In this document: one piece after another, positions 1 to 7,445 of the stretch
Layout of the letters: each line of letters opens with the position of its first letter
Position numbering within the stretch: position 1 is the first letter of the stretch
Source: an uncultured Desulfuromonadales bacterium
GTDB taxonomy: Bacteria > Desulfobacterota > Desulfuromonadia > Desulfuromonadales > Geopsychrobacteraceae
Direction of reading: 5' to 3'
Assembly (NCBI GenBank): GCA_947259685.1
Contig: CAMYNC010000109.1
Span: forward strand, 1 to 12,395
Length of the DNA stretch: 12,395 nt
Made by a program: the position numbers and the translations under genes
The notes under the pieces: generated by a model
Seen by the model: only the letters and a program-made list of their open reading frames with translations
The model's database searches: none
Told to the model about the DNA's origin: nothing

Positions 1-91
1 CGGAATCGACGCTGTACCCTGCGTCGGTGAGAAATTTATCGAAGGTAAAACGGATCCCTTCTTCGTCATCGATGACCAGAACTCTTCCCAT
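1..91 (-). CDS. Response regulator, receiver domain N-terminus (partial, runs off left edge)
   Basis: Only the first 30 codons are visible, read leftwards from ATG at 91-89. The peptide begins MGRVLVIDDEEGIRFTF, which is the classic first beta strand plus acidic pocket (Asp-Asp-Glu, residues 9-11) of a CheY-like receiver domain. The phosphoacceptor Asp and any output domain lie outside the window. Its ATG overlaps the TGA of the sensor kinase as TGATG, so the two are almost certainly translationally coupled and form a two-component pair. The start of the receiver resembles NtrC-type regulators, and the kinase is of the NtrB-like subclass. A sigma-54 activator is therefore a reasonable guess, but the output domain is not seen. 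Confidence 0.9.
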   Translation of the reverse strand, partial: MGRVLVIDDEEGIRFTFDKFLTDAGYSVDS

Positions 92-2865
92 CAGACAACC
101 TCACTTTCCGTTTCACCAGCCGGCAAATGGACCGGAAGGTCGATGACAACCCTGGTGAACTGTCCTTCAGCGCTGTCAATTTTGATTTTGCCGCCATGAT
201 CGCTGACAATCCCGTGGCTGATACTCAGCCCCAATCCGGTTCCGACCCCCATTGGCTTGGTGGAGAAGAAGGGGTGCAGCACCTGGTCCAGAACATCAGC
301 GGCAATCCCTGTCCCATGGTCGGTAAAGGTGACCCGGAGCCTGGGCTCAGCATTGCCCGAAATCATCCCGGCGGTGATATCAAGAATTTTATCCTCGTTG
401 GCCGTGGCATACTTTCGGTTCAGAGCGTAGCGGGAATTGTTAATGATATTCAGGAAAACCTGTTCGATCTGCTGCGGGTTGACCCTGACCGATGGCAGGG
501 TCTCGGAGCAGGAAACCTTGAGGTTGATCCCTTCTTTGCGCAGCTGGGTGCGGGTCAGGGCGAGGGCGGTTTCCAAAATATCATCGATGCCCGTCGGCAG
601 CTTTTCTTCACTGCTGACCCGAGCAAACGAAAGAAGGCTGCGTACGATGGTAGCGATACGGTCGCCATCGTTGAGGATCCGGTTGATGATATCGACCGAC
701 GGGCTCCCCTGCTCTGAATCATCCTGAAGGATCTGGGCATAGTTGATGATGCTGTTGATCGGATTGTTGATCTCGTGGGCGACACCAGCGGCCAGCTCTC
801 CCAACGAGGCAAGGTGCGCGGCCTGGGTGGCATCGGCCTGGAGTTTCATCTTTTCGGTGATATCCACAACGACCTCGATGACACTGGTCACCGCTCCGGC
901 GTCATCTTTAATCGGAAACGCCCTGACCTCATAATTTTTCCCACCCGGGGTGAGCTGATGATTCTGCGCTTCCCGGCCGGTGGTAAAACTTTTCAAAATG
1001 GGGCACTCCTTACTGGCCGAAGTGTAACCCTGTCTGACTTGGTAACATGCCTTGCCGGACAACAAAGCCTCAGGCTGCAGGCCGATAAGCTGCTCTGCTC
1101 CTTTGTTCGCCCAAAGAATATTGAGTTCGGGGTCGATCAGGGTCAGACTGTCTGGAATGGCATCGAGAAGGGCGTGAAATTCTGTCGAGAGGCGGCGGTA
1201 CTTCCTTTCACTGCTGCGCAGCTCTTCTTCGGCCTGCTTGCGTTCGGTAATATCCTGTGCCACGCAGACGATGCCGAGAGGATTCCCGCTCTCGTCCTGC
1301 AGGATCGAACTGGAAAAAGAGACGGGGATCTGCCGGCCGTCTTTTAAACGATAATTCTTTTCAACATGGAAGGGGTATCCATTGGCCGGAAGGCCGTTGC
1401 CAGCATCAAAGCCATCCGTAATAATCCTGTCGACCGGCTGCCCAATGAGTTCAGCCTCCCGATACTGCAATAATCTGCAGGTAGACTCGTTCACGGTCTG
1501 GATGATTCCATCCGGGGACACGACCAGCAGGGTATCTTTCATCGAGCGTAAAATGTTGTCCGTATATTGTTTCGCCGCAATAATCTCGTTTCTCATTCGT
1601 TCCAATCTTTCGCACATCATGTCGAAAGAGGCCGACAATTTTCCCAGTTCATCCCTGGTCTCCAAGCCGATCCGATGGTCAAATCGGCCCGACCCGATAA
1701 TTTCAGTTCCAACTTGCAACCTGGAAAGAGATTGAATGATGCCACGCAAGACCAAAAACATCATGATAACAACCAGCAACGAGCCGGAAGTCATAAACAA
1801 TATGCCACTTATTCCGGCATAATAGGTGATATCAACCAGTCTTTTGCTTGATTCGTCAATATTGTCCCGCGCCTTGTCTATTTCATCCGAGATCTTTTCA
1901 ACAATCAGTGCATGGAATAAGGGCTGTAACTCTTTATCCAAAAACTCTAGAAGCTCTTTGTTGCGACCTGCAACTTTCATTGCAAAGGCTTTTTGGCTCT
2001 GCTTAACCAATTTCTGATAGATTTTTTCTATTTCACTGATCGTTTGCAACCACTGCCGTTTTTCTAATCCGCTTAACTCCTCTCGTGAACTGATTGAGTT
2101 AGCCCAGTCCCGTAGCGCAATTTGGGTGACGAGTTCATATTCTTCAAACTCCCGCAGTTCACTTTCATCCCCAGAGAACAGGTAATCCATAAAATCCTTA
2201 TGCTGGACGCTCATACTCGAAAGGATTCTGTCCGCCGCCAGGGCATCATTCATGGCATAACGGGCTCGCCTCACCTCGCGGAGAGTCTGCTCAGTCGCCC
2301 AGGGCATCGAGCCCAGCCAAATCAAGACCTTATCATACGCCTCATTGACCTCGCCGACTTCTGCAGCCAGGGCTCCATCCACCTCTTCTGATAGGTCATA
2401 GTTGACCCAATCCTCAACATTATTTTCGATCAGCTCATAGGCCCGTTCATTATCGCCGAATTCTGCAGCTTCAAAGGCCTGGTCGATATATGCGGAAGCC
2501 TGGTCAAATCTTTTTTTCAAGAGATCGGCTCTGGCCATTTCGACCGATTTGTCCTCACCTAATTCTAAACTTTTCTGGATCGCTTTGACCCATTGTTCGT
2601 AAGAACGGATTGAATTTTCCTTAAACCTCACATAACCATCTTCATCTTCATCCTTCCCTGACAGTAGAAAATCGACCGATTGGGAAATTTGCAAATAAAT
2701 GTCCGATCGATACTTTCTGATCGCATACAAATCACCAATCGAAGCTTTGAGTATTTTCACCTGGTAATGGCTTTTTTGATAAATCCCGAGCATATATGCG
2801 GCAAATAAAACCGAAACCAGCCCTACCAACACCAGAATAATTATAAATTTTGATTTTATACTCAT
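91..2865 (-). CDS. Membrane sensor histidine kinase: duplicated helical periplasmic sensor, HAMP, two PAS, HisKA, HATPase_c
   Basis: Predicted 924-residue inner-membrane sensor kinase. From the ATG at 2865 the order is: TM1 (about 6-27), a large periplasmic helical region (about 28-345), TM2 (348-373), HAMP (374-428), PAS1 (about 435-541), PAS2 (about 558-671) and the kinase core. The core has the H-box GVAHEINNP with His697, the N-box NIINNS (from 806), G1 DHGTG (849-853), an F-box and G2 GVGTGLGL (873-880), all intact. It should autophosphorylate on His697 and pass the phosphate to the regulator encoded next to it. An in-frame GTG at 2976 would add 37 residues before TM1. I prefer ATG 2865 because TM1 then starts at residue 6, the normal arrangement. 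PAS2 carries Cys607 and Cys621 in a CY...CP arrangement, as in some redox-responsive PAS domains. The signal is unknown. Confidence 0.93.
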   Translation of the reverse strand: MSIKSKFIIILVLVGLVSVLFAAYMLGIYQKSHYQVKILKASIGDLYAIRKYRSDIYLQISQSVDFLLSGKDEDEDGYVRFKENSIRSYEQWVKAIQKSLELGEDKSVEMARADLLKKRFDQASAYIDQAFEAAEFGDNERAYELIENNVEDWVNYDLSEEVDGALAAEVGEVNEAYDKVLIWLGSMPWATEQTLREVRRARYAMNDALAADRILSSMSVQHKDFMDYLFSGDESELREFEEYELVTQIALRDWANSISSREELSGLEKRQWLQTISEIEKIYQKLVKQSQKAFAMKVAGRNKELLEFLDKELQPLFHALIVEKISDEIDKARDNIDESSKRLVDITYYAGISGILFMTSGSLLVVIMMFLVLRGIIQSLSRLQVGTEIIGSGRFDHRIGLETRDELGKLSASFDMMCERLERMRNEIIAAKQYTDNILRSMKDTLLVVSPDGIIQTVNESTCRLLQYREAELIGQPVDRIITDGFDAGNGLPANGYPFHVEKNYRLKDGRQIPVSFSSSILQDESGNPLGIVCVAQDITERKQAEEELRSSERKYRRLSTEFHALLDAIPDSLTLIDPELNILWANKGAEQLIGLQPEALLSGKACYQVRQGYTSASKECPILKSFTTGREAQNHQLTPGGKNYEVRAFPIKDDAGAVTSVIEVVVDITEKMKLQADATQAAHLASLGELAAGVAHEINNPINSIINYAQILQDDSEQGSPSVDIINRILNDGDRIATIVRSLLSFARVSSEEKLPTGIDDILETALALTRTQLRKEGINLKVSCSETLPSVRVNPQQIEQVFLNIINNSRYALNRKYATANEDKILDITAGMISGNAEPRLRVTFTDHGTGIAADVLDQVLHPFFSTKPMGVGTGLGLSISHGIVSDHGGKIKIDSAEGQFTRVVIDLPVHLPAGETESEVV

Positions 2866-2987
2866 GCTCGATCCCGTTGTGTTGTCCTTAAATACGCCGG
2901 ACGAGAAGAGATGCTGGTGTTCAACTAGCGACTGACCTTTGGCTAGTTTAACAGAGGTCCAAGTCGGAACAATCACAACTGTTTCCG

Positions 2988-3179
2988 TTAAAGGGTCGCT
3001 TTAGCCCTGCCAGGATAAGTAATCACAATACATGCCAGCCAGGTGAGGGGGCCGCAGAAAAACCAAACCCACCAGGCACCAGCCTCCCAACAAGGAGCTT
3101 TCCCTTTAAACTTTAGCCACTTGTGGCAACTGCCAAGGCCTCTGGCGGGGCAATCGCAGTCACAGACGTGGGGAAACAT
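2988..3179 (-). CDS. Possible small Cys/Trp-rich membrane protein (63 aa)
   Basis: The ORF starts MFPHVCDCDCPARG and contains a hydrophobic Trp-rich segment (WWVWFFCGPLTWLACIVI, about residues 36-53) followed by a short basic tail. Small bacterial membrane proteins often carry such a segment, with the pattern aromatic residues, GPL, then hydrophobic residues, just before a basic tail. There are eight cysteines in 63 residues, five of them within the first 20, so metal or redox binding is conceivable. The ATG has no convincing Shine-Dalgarno sequence. The ORF lies in exactly the same frame as the small ORF at 3204-3365 and is separated from it by one TGA plus eight sense codons. It may therefore be the second half of an interrupted gene. 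Its stop is 11 bases before the alternative GTG start of the sensor kinase. No family is recognised. Confidence 0.3.
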   Translation of the reverse strand: MFPHVCDCDCPARGLGSCHKWLKFKGKAPCWEAGAWWVWFFCGPLTWLACIVITYPGRAKATL

Positions 3180-3197
3180 CTCAGCAGCTGAGACCTT

Positions 3198-3232
3198 GAT
3201 GTGTCACATCTCAATGGAACATGTGACACATC
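3198..3232. promoter_or_regulatory. Pair of related palindromes (probable tandem operator or 12-bp hairpin)
   Basis: Positions 3198-3210 read GATGTGTCACATC, a perfect 6-1-6 palindrome. Positions 3221-3231 read ATGTGACACAT, a perfect 5-1-5 palindrome of the same sequence. Their centres (3204 and 3226) are 22 bp apart, about two helical turns, the spacing expected for two protein dimers bound side by side on one DNA face. The two copies are also complementary over 12 bp (3198-3209 with 3221-3232, loop of 11 nt), so a stem-loop is an alternative. There is no T-run, so an intrinsic terminator is unlikely. The first palindrome overlaps the stop codon of the 53-aa ORF. Confidence 0.5.
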
Positions 3233-3365
3233 TGTAACATTCTCCTGTTACAGGATCTTTCGCTTTCCAGCCTAAAACACCGGCCAAGACTAAACCACTG
3301 AACAAAATCAGCACGCCGACACTGTCCGTCGCGACCCTTATACCGCTTCGCTCAGCTGGAGGCAT
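3204..3365 (-). CDS. Small single-span membrane protein (53 aa), unknown function
   Basis: The start is decided by a strong ribosome binding site: on the minus strand GGAGG is followed by 8 nt and then ATG at 3365-3363. The peptide begins MPPAERSGIRVATD, has one membrane segment (about residues 16-33, VGVLILFSGLVLAGVLGW) and ends with three cysteines in CYRCVTC (43-49). The family is not recognised. It lies upstream of the sensor kinase on the same strand and could be a small accessory of that system. Its 3' half overlaps several palindromes (3198-3253), so part of the cysteine-rich tail is written by repeated TGT/ACA sequence. This could mean either that the ORF is fortuitous or that regulatory sites are embedded in it. 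The good ribosome binding site argues for a real gene. Confidence 0.45.
   Translation of the reverse strand: MPPAERSGIRVATDSVGVLILFSGLVLAGVLGWKAKDPVTGECYRCVTCSIEM
3232..3253. repeat. Inverted repeat CTGTAAC-N8-GTTACAG
   Basis: Seven-bp arms at 3232-3238 and 3247-3253 are separated by 8 nt. The same TGTAAC half-site recurs at 3365-3370 and in the tighter palindrome at 3399-3412, and CGTAAC occurs at 3388-3393. The repetition of one hexamer in under 200 bp suggests binding sites for a single regulator. Confidence 0.4.
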
Positions 3366-3398
3366 GTAACTGACCTCCAGAGTGAGACGTAACAAGGA

Positions 3399-3412
3399 TG
3401 TAACAGGTTACA
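3399..3412. promoter_or_regulatory. Palindrome TGTAAC-AG-GTTACA, candidate upstream activator site
   Basis: A perfect 6-2-6 palindrome. Its centre lies about 98 bp upstream of the transcription start predicted from the sigma-54-like element at 3478, a usual distance for an enhancer-binding regulator of the NtrC class. It also lies 34-47 bp upstream of the ATG of the minus-strand 53-aa ORF, so it could serve as an operator for that gene. Further TGTAAC or CGTAAC half-sites flank it at 3365 and 3388. Confidence 0.45.
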
Positions 3413-3477
3413 CTTTGGACAGCCAGGGACGTTTCCCAAGCACCTGTTATTCCGTGCTTTTTGTTTCTCAGGGGGAA

Positions 3478-3493
3478 TGGCACAAGATTTGAT
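3478..3493 (+). promoter_or_regulatory. Sigma-54-like promoter
   Basis: TGGCAC-AAGAT-TTGAT matches the sigma-54 consensus (TGGCAC-N5-TTGCW). The -24 GG dinucleotide (3479-3480) and the -12 position (3491-3492) have the required 10-nt separation. The only key departure is GA in place of GC at -12. Transcription would start near 3503 and read into the P-loop NTPase gene about 85 nt later. A palindromic site lies about 100 bp upstream, and a two-component system is encoded divergently. Both support the call. Confidence 0.5.
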
Positions 3494-3586
3494 ATAGAAC
3501 CCCGCAGATATTTTCTTCACCGAACCCCAAAGCCCGAAAGTGAAATACCGCACCCTTGACTCACCGCTTGAGCAGAAAAGGAGAGC

Positions 3587-4702
3587 ATGATGAATCACTC
3601 AACCAGCGTACTCCAGCCACAACGCCTAAAACGAACCAAGTTGGCCTACACCACCCGCCGCATTCCCCAGGAGGACATTGCCACCCTGCTAAAAGGAGAG
3701 CTTAAGCCGCGTAGCGGTGACCTCGTTCTGGCCCGGGTCAGCGGGATCGGTCAGCACACCCGCCTGGAGCGCTGCGACGGGCGTCGCGCTCACCTTTTTG
3801 TCGGTGATGAAATTGTCGTCTGCTATGGTAATCGCTATGCTCCTGACCAGTTCGAAGCGGTTATTCCCGACAATCTGGGTCCCTGCCACCTGGCCGCCGC
3901 CGGGGGGATCGCGGGCAAGATGCTCAACAAGCACAGAAAAATGAAACAACCGACCAAACTTACCCCTTTAGGCCTGCTGGGGGATAAGACCGGTCGCCCG
4001 CTCAATCTCACCGACTGGAAGCTCCCTGTACTGCCCAACCGGTTTTCCACCCCCCTGACCCTGGCGGTGGTCGGAAGTTCCATGAACTCGGGAAAAACCA
4101 CGACCGTAGCCAACCTCATCCACGGTTTTACCCGGCGGGGCATGAGCGTTGGAGCCGCCAAACTCACCGGCACCGGAGCTGGCTGTGATTACTGGCAGAT
4201 GCGCGATGCAGGCGCCGAGCTGGTGTTCGACTTTATCGATGCAGGTTTTTCCTCAACGTATAAAGCCAGCCTGGTCGAACTGGCTGAAATTGCCGAAACC
4301 CTGATCGACCATTTGGGTCATGCCCAGGTCGATCTGCGGATTATTGAAATTGCCGACGGCCTTTTTCAGCAGGAAACCGCAGCCCTGCTCTCATTGCCAG
4401 GATTTCCCCGCCTGCTGGACGGCATCCTGTTTGCTGCTGCTGATTCCATGGGCGCTAACGCCGGCGTCCGCTGGCTGAGGCAGCAAGGACTGCCGGTCAT
4501 TGCCCTAAGCGGTGTGGTCACCAGTTCTCCACTGGCCACCCGGGAGGCTGAAGCGACCATCGGACTACCGGTTTACCCGACTTCCAGCCTGAATCAACGC
4601 GCAACGATTGAAACCATTCTGGACACTATTGCCGCCCGAAGCGGATCCTCCGCGAGTCAAGAGGACCAGAGGAGCGCGGCTCGCGCCGCTGTTAACGCAT
4701 GA
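3587..4702 (+). CDS. P-loop NTPase with unknown N-terminal domain (DUF1611/MobB-like NTPase fold)
   Basis: A 371-residue cytoplasmic protein with no signal peptide or membrane segment. Residues 1-150 form a basic domain of unknown family (GDLVLARVSGIGQHTRLE at 44-61 looks beta-rich). Residues 157-350 are a P-loop NTPase: Walker A GSSMNSGKTT (163-172), then AAKLTGTGAG, and a Walker-B-like IIEIADG (252-258). The MNSGKTT form and the following TGTGAGCDYW stretch resemble NTPases annotated as DUF1611 or MobB-like, whose activities are mostly unknown. An AGGAG at 3579-3583 stands 3 nt from ATG 3587 and 6 nt from the adjacent ATG 3590, so 3590 may be the true start. Its stop overlaps the ABC exporter start (ATGA). 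This is probably the first gene of the operon, behind the sigma-54-like promoter. The substrate is unknown. Confidence 0.75.
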   Translation: MMNHSTSVLQPQRLKRTKLAYTTRRIPQEDIATLLKGELKPRSGDLVLARVSGIGQHTRLERCDGRRAHLFVGDEIVVCYGNRYAPDQFEAVIPDNLGPCHLAAAGGIAGKMLNKHRKMKQPTKLTPLGLLGDKTGRPLNLTDWKLPVLPNRFSTPLTLAVVGSSMNSGKTTTVANLIHGFTRRGMSVGAAKLTGTGAGCDYWQMRDAGAELVFDFIDAGFSSTYKASLVELAEIAETLIDHLGHAQVDLRIIEIADGLFQQETAALLSLPGFPRLLDGILFAAADSMGANAGVRWLRQQGLPVIALSGVVTSSPLATREAEATIGLPVYPTSSLNQRATIETILDTIAARSGSSASQEDQRSAARAAVNA

Positions 4703-6441
4703 ACCTTCCACCGGTGCTGATAAAAAGACGTCTGCGGCTGTTCCTCCTGCTGGTTGCTATCGGTTTTGGCCAGGCGGTTTCCACAGTGGCCATCCTGCTG
4801 CTGGTCCGCTTTGCCTTTGATAAACTCGTGCTCCCGAACTCTGCCGCCCTGTCCGGGGCAATCGGCTGGACCGGCCTAGGCCTCGTGGGAGCTGCTGTTT
4901 GCCATGCATGGCTGGGCAAGCATGAGCAGGTGACAGCCGAGCACCTGGGGCAGGACTACAGCCATCGTATCCGCCTGATCTTGTTTCGCCGCTTAAACCG
5001 CCTGGCCCCCAGAAGCGTTCAGCGCCGTAGCAGCGGTGCACTGATGCTGCGCTTCGTCGGTGACCTTACCGCCCTGCGCAACTGGGTGAGCCGGGGTTTG
5101 TCCCGCATCGTTGTCGCCGGGTTAACCACCCTGATCGCGCTGCTGGTCTTATGGTCCTTAAACTGGAGGCTCGGCCTTGCGGTCGGCCTCTCCCTTGCCC
5201 TGGGCCTGCTCAGCAACCTGAGGCTCGGCTCCAGCATGCGCCAGGCAGTCCTTGAGGCCCGTACCCGTCGATCCTCCTTGGCTGCCAACATTGGGGAGAA
5301 GGTTAATTACCCGGCGGTTGTGCAGGCCTTCGGTCAGGGCGAACGCGAACAACGGCGAGTCGCCAGGCAGAGCCGGCGTCTCAAGCAAGCCATGGTTTTT
5401 CGCGCCAAAACCATCGGCCGCATGCGGGCCATGACTGACGGAACCATGGGAATGGCGACCGCAGCTGTCTTCCTGCTGGGAGCAACTGAAGTCTCGGCTG
5501 GTAGGACCTCACCTGGAACAGTGGTTGCTGCTCTGACCGTATTAGGCTTGTTGAAGCCTGCGGTACAAAAGCTCGGGCGGATCCATGAGTATTATCAGAG
5601 CGCCCAGGTGTCACGGCATAAGCTCGAGGAATTTCTTCTCAGCCCGGGCGTGCTAACTGAAAAAAAAGCGGCGCCTGATCTGCAGCCAGGTCCCGGACGT
5701 CTGGAATTTCGCCGGGTCCGTTATGGCCAGACCCTGAAGAGGATCTCCGCCGTCGCCGAGCCAGGCTCCAGAATCGCGCTGACCGGCGCCAATGGTTCCG
5801 GAAAATCAACCCTGCTTGATCTCGCTGCCCGTTTGCTAGATCCCGACGGAGGGCGGATCCTGCTCGACGGACAGGTCTTGTCTCGACACAGCCTGAGTTC
5901 GGTCCGCCAAATGATCGGGATTGTCAGTGCAGACCTGCCGCTGCTGCGCGGGACGGTGGAAAAAAACCTGCGCTACCGCTGGCCCGACGCGCCGCGCGAA
6001 GAGGTGAAAAAAGTTCTGGCCTGGTGCGGACTCGACGCCATGCTTGACGAGCTTCCGAAAAGAGAACAGACCAGGCTCCTGGAAGGAGGAAGTAACCTCT
6101 CCCAGGGGCAGCGGCAACGGCTGGCCATGGCAAGAGCTCTGCTGGGTACCCCGCAACTGCTCCTGCTGGATGAGGCCGACACCAATCTCGACGCGGAATC
6201 GAAACTGGTCTTCGACCGCATTCTGGCCGAATACCCCGGGACCATCCTGACCGTCACCCATGATCCCAGACGAATAGCCGCTGCCGACAACGTCTGGCAG
6301 CTACAGGCCGGGCGACTCAAGGTGATCAGGCCCGCTCAGTCGCCAGCAGGAGGAAAGCGGGACTGCCGGAAACATCCTCATCAAGAAGCTGAGATCGCAA
6401 CGGCCCCCTTTCCCTTGATCAAACAGGCCTCAGCCCTATAA
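4699..6441 (+). CDS. ABC exporter, fused membrane and ATPase domains
   Basis: A 580-residue half-transporter of the type IV exporter (MsbA/ABCB) layout. The hydrophobic part (about 11-290) has clear spans near 12-37, 52-71, 136-175 and 250-288. It is followed by a nucleotide-binding domain with Walker A GANGSGKST (363-371), signature LSQGQ (467-471, instead of LSGGQ), Walker B LLLLLDE (486-492), D-loop NLDA and switch His521. The Q-loop glutamine seems to be absent: the aligned stretch reads IVSADLPLL, with Ala411 at the usual Gln position. A 40-residue polar tail follows the ATPase fold. It should work as a homodimer in the inner membrane. The start overlaps the preceding NTPase gene by 4 bp, and the hydrolase gene follows after 18 bp, so the three are probably co-transcribed. 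The substrate cannot be read from sequence. Confidence 0.93.
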   Translation: MNLPPVLIKRRLRLFLLLVAIGFGQAVSTVAILLLVRFAFDKLVLPNSAALSGAIGWTGLGLVGAAVCHAWLGKHEQVTAEHLGQDYSHRIRLILFRRLNRLAPRSVQRRSSGALMLRFVGDLTALRNWVSRGLSRIVVAGLTTLIALLVLWSLNWRLGLAVGLSLALGLLSNLRLGSSMRQAVLEARTRRSSLAANIGEKVNYPAVVQAFGQGEREQRRVARQSRRLKQAMVFRAKTIGRMRAMTDGTMGMATAAVFLLGATEVSAGRTSPGTVVAALTVLGLLKPAVQKLGRIHEYYQSAQVSRHKLEEFLLSPGVLTEKKAAPDLQPGPGRLEFRRVRYGQTLKRISAVAEPGSRIALTGANGSGKSTLLDLAARLLDPDGGRILLDGQVLSRHSLSSVRQMIGIVSADLPLLRGTVEKNLRYRWPDAPREEVKKVLAWCGLDAMLDELPKREQTRLLEGGSNLSQGQRQRLAMARALLGTPQLLLLDEADTNLDAESKLVFDRILAEYPGTILTVTHDPRRIAAADNVWQLQAGRLKVIRPAQSPAGGKRDCRKHPHQEAEIATAPFPLIKQASAL

Positions 6442-6459
6442 ACGGAAGGACAGATCCCC

Positions 6460-7371
6460 ATGTTCGAGAGCGTCAAGATACAGCCACAATCCCCTCTGCT
6501 GCCTCGCGGAGTCGTCTTTGAGCGATGCCACAAGGACGACCCCGAGTTGTGCTATTACCTCTACCTGCCCTGTAAAAACATGAAAAATCCGCAGATCTTT
6601 GTTGCAGTTCACGGGATATCGCGCAACGCCTCAGAGCAGGCCTATTGCTTTGCCGAGTTGGCCGAGCGCTACGGGGTGATTCTGGTCGCGCCCCGATTCG
6701 GCAAAGAAGCTTACCCGGGATATCAGCGTCTCGGCAGATCTTCAAAAGTGAAAAGGGCCGATCGGGCTCTCGAGCGGATTCTCGCCGAGGTCGCCCAACT
6801 CACCGGAGCCCCCGAAGGCCCCTGCGCCATGTTCGGCTTTTCCGGCGGGGGGCAGTTCGTGCACCGTTATGCCATGGCCTATCCCCATCGCGTTACGCGG
6901 ATCGCCCTGGGCGCTCCCGGTTGGTACACCTTTCCCGACCCGACCCAACGGTTCCCCTGGGGGATCAAAAGCAGTCGCCAGTCACGGCTCGGATTTGCAC
7001 CCTCCCGATTTCTCCGCAATCCAGCCTGCGTTCTGGTGGGTGAAAAAGACAACCTCCGCGACGATGATCTCAATAAGTCGCCGCGGATTGATGCCCAACA
7101 GGGTTGCGACCGTCTGGAGAGGGGCTTCCGCTGGGTTCAGGCCATGGTTGCCGCTACTCGGGCGTGTAACCTGAATGCCCATTACACCTTTGAAATTTTG
7201 CCCGACTCAGACCATTCCTTTAGCAGTTGCATAAAAAACGGGGGACTGGACAAGCGAGTCTTTACTTTTCTCTTTGGGGAGCCACCCGGTAAGCCAGCGA
7301 AGAAGTTTCGATTCTTGCCGGAGGGAACGTGTGCAGATGAAACCGCCCTGGAAAAATCTTTGGCGAGTTAG
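6460..7371 (+). CDS. Alpha/beta hydrolase (esterase / PHB-depolymerase-like)
   Basis: A 303-residue serine hydrolase. The oxyanion strand reads VAVHGISRNA (48-57). The nucleophile elbow is GFSGGG with Ser128, the likely acid is Asp197 (LVGEKDNLRDD) and the likely base is His252 (DSDHSF). The layout resembles the poly(3-hydroxybutyrate) depolymerase/feruloyl esterase-like group, but the substrate is not evident. No signal peptide is seen, so it should be cytoplasmic. AAGGA at 6446-6450 sits 9 nt before the ATG. It directly follows the ABC exporter, so a role in trimming or detoxifying whatever is exported is possible but is inference. The C-terminal 30 residues beyond the fold are basic and have no recognised role. 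Confidence 0.85.
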   Translation: MFESVKIQPQSPLLPRGVVFERCHKDDPELCYYLYLPCKNMKNPQIFVAVHGISRNASEQAYCFAELAERYGVILVAPRFGKEAYPGYQRLGRSSKVKRADRALERILAEVAQLTGAPEGPCAMFGFSGGGQFVHRYAMAYPHRVTRIALGAPGWYTFPDPTQRFPWGIKSSRQSRLGFAPSRFLRNPACVLVGEKDNLRDDDLNKSPRIDAQQGCDRLERGFRWVQAMVAATRACNLNAHYTFEILPDSDHSFSSCIKNGGLDKRVFTFLFGEPPGKPAKKFRFLPEGTCADETALEKSLAS

Positions 7372-7445
7372 TTTCTGTCCGCAAGCTATGGCTGGCATAA
7401 GCACAGTTTTCACCTTGCAAGATGCGCCATGAAAGGAGAAATCAG

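Noticed and set aside
127..1851. Several plus-strand ORFs opposite the histidine kinase
   Set aside because: They are antisense shadows of a clearly coding gene with intact kinase motifs.
3170..3206. Selenocysteine insertion (SECIS) after the TGA at 3204-3206
   Set aside because: An AGGTCT occurs 7 nt after the TGA, and a short TCTCAG-CTG-CTGAGA hairpin follows, but the AGGTCT is not presented in the loop of a stable stem as in known bacterial SECIS elements.
3338..3598. 86-codon minus-strand ORF across the sigma-54-like promoter
   Set aside because: It overlaps the regulatory region and the well-supported small ORF in another frame, and it has no ribosome binding site or recognisable motif.
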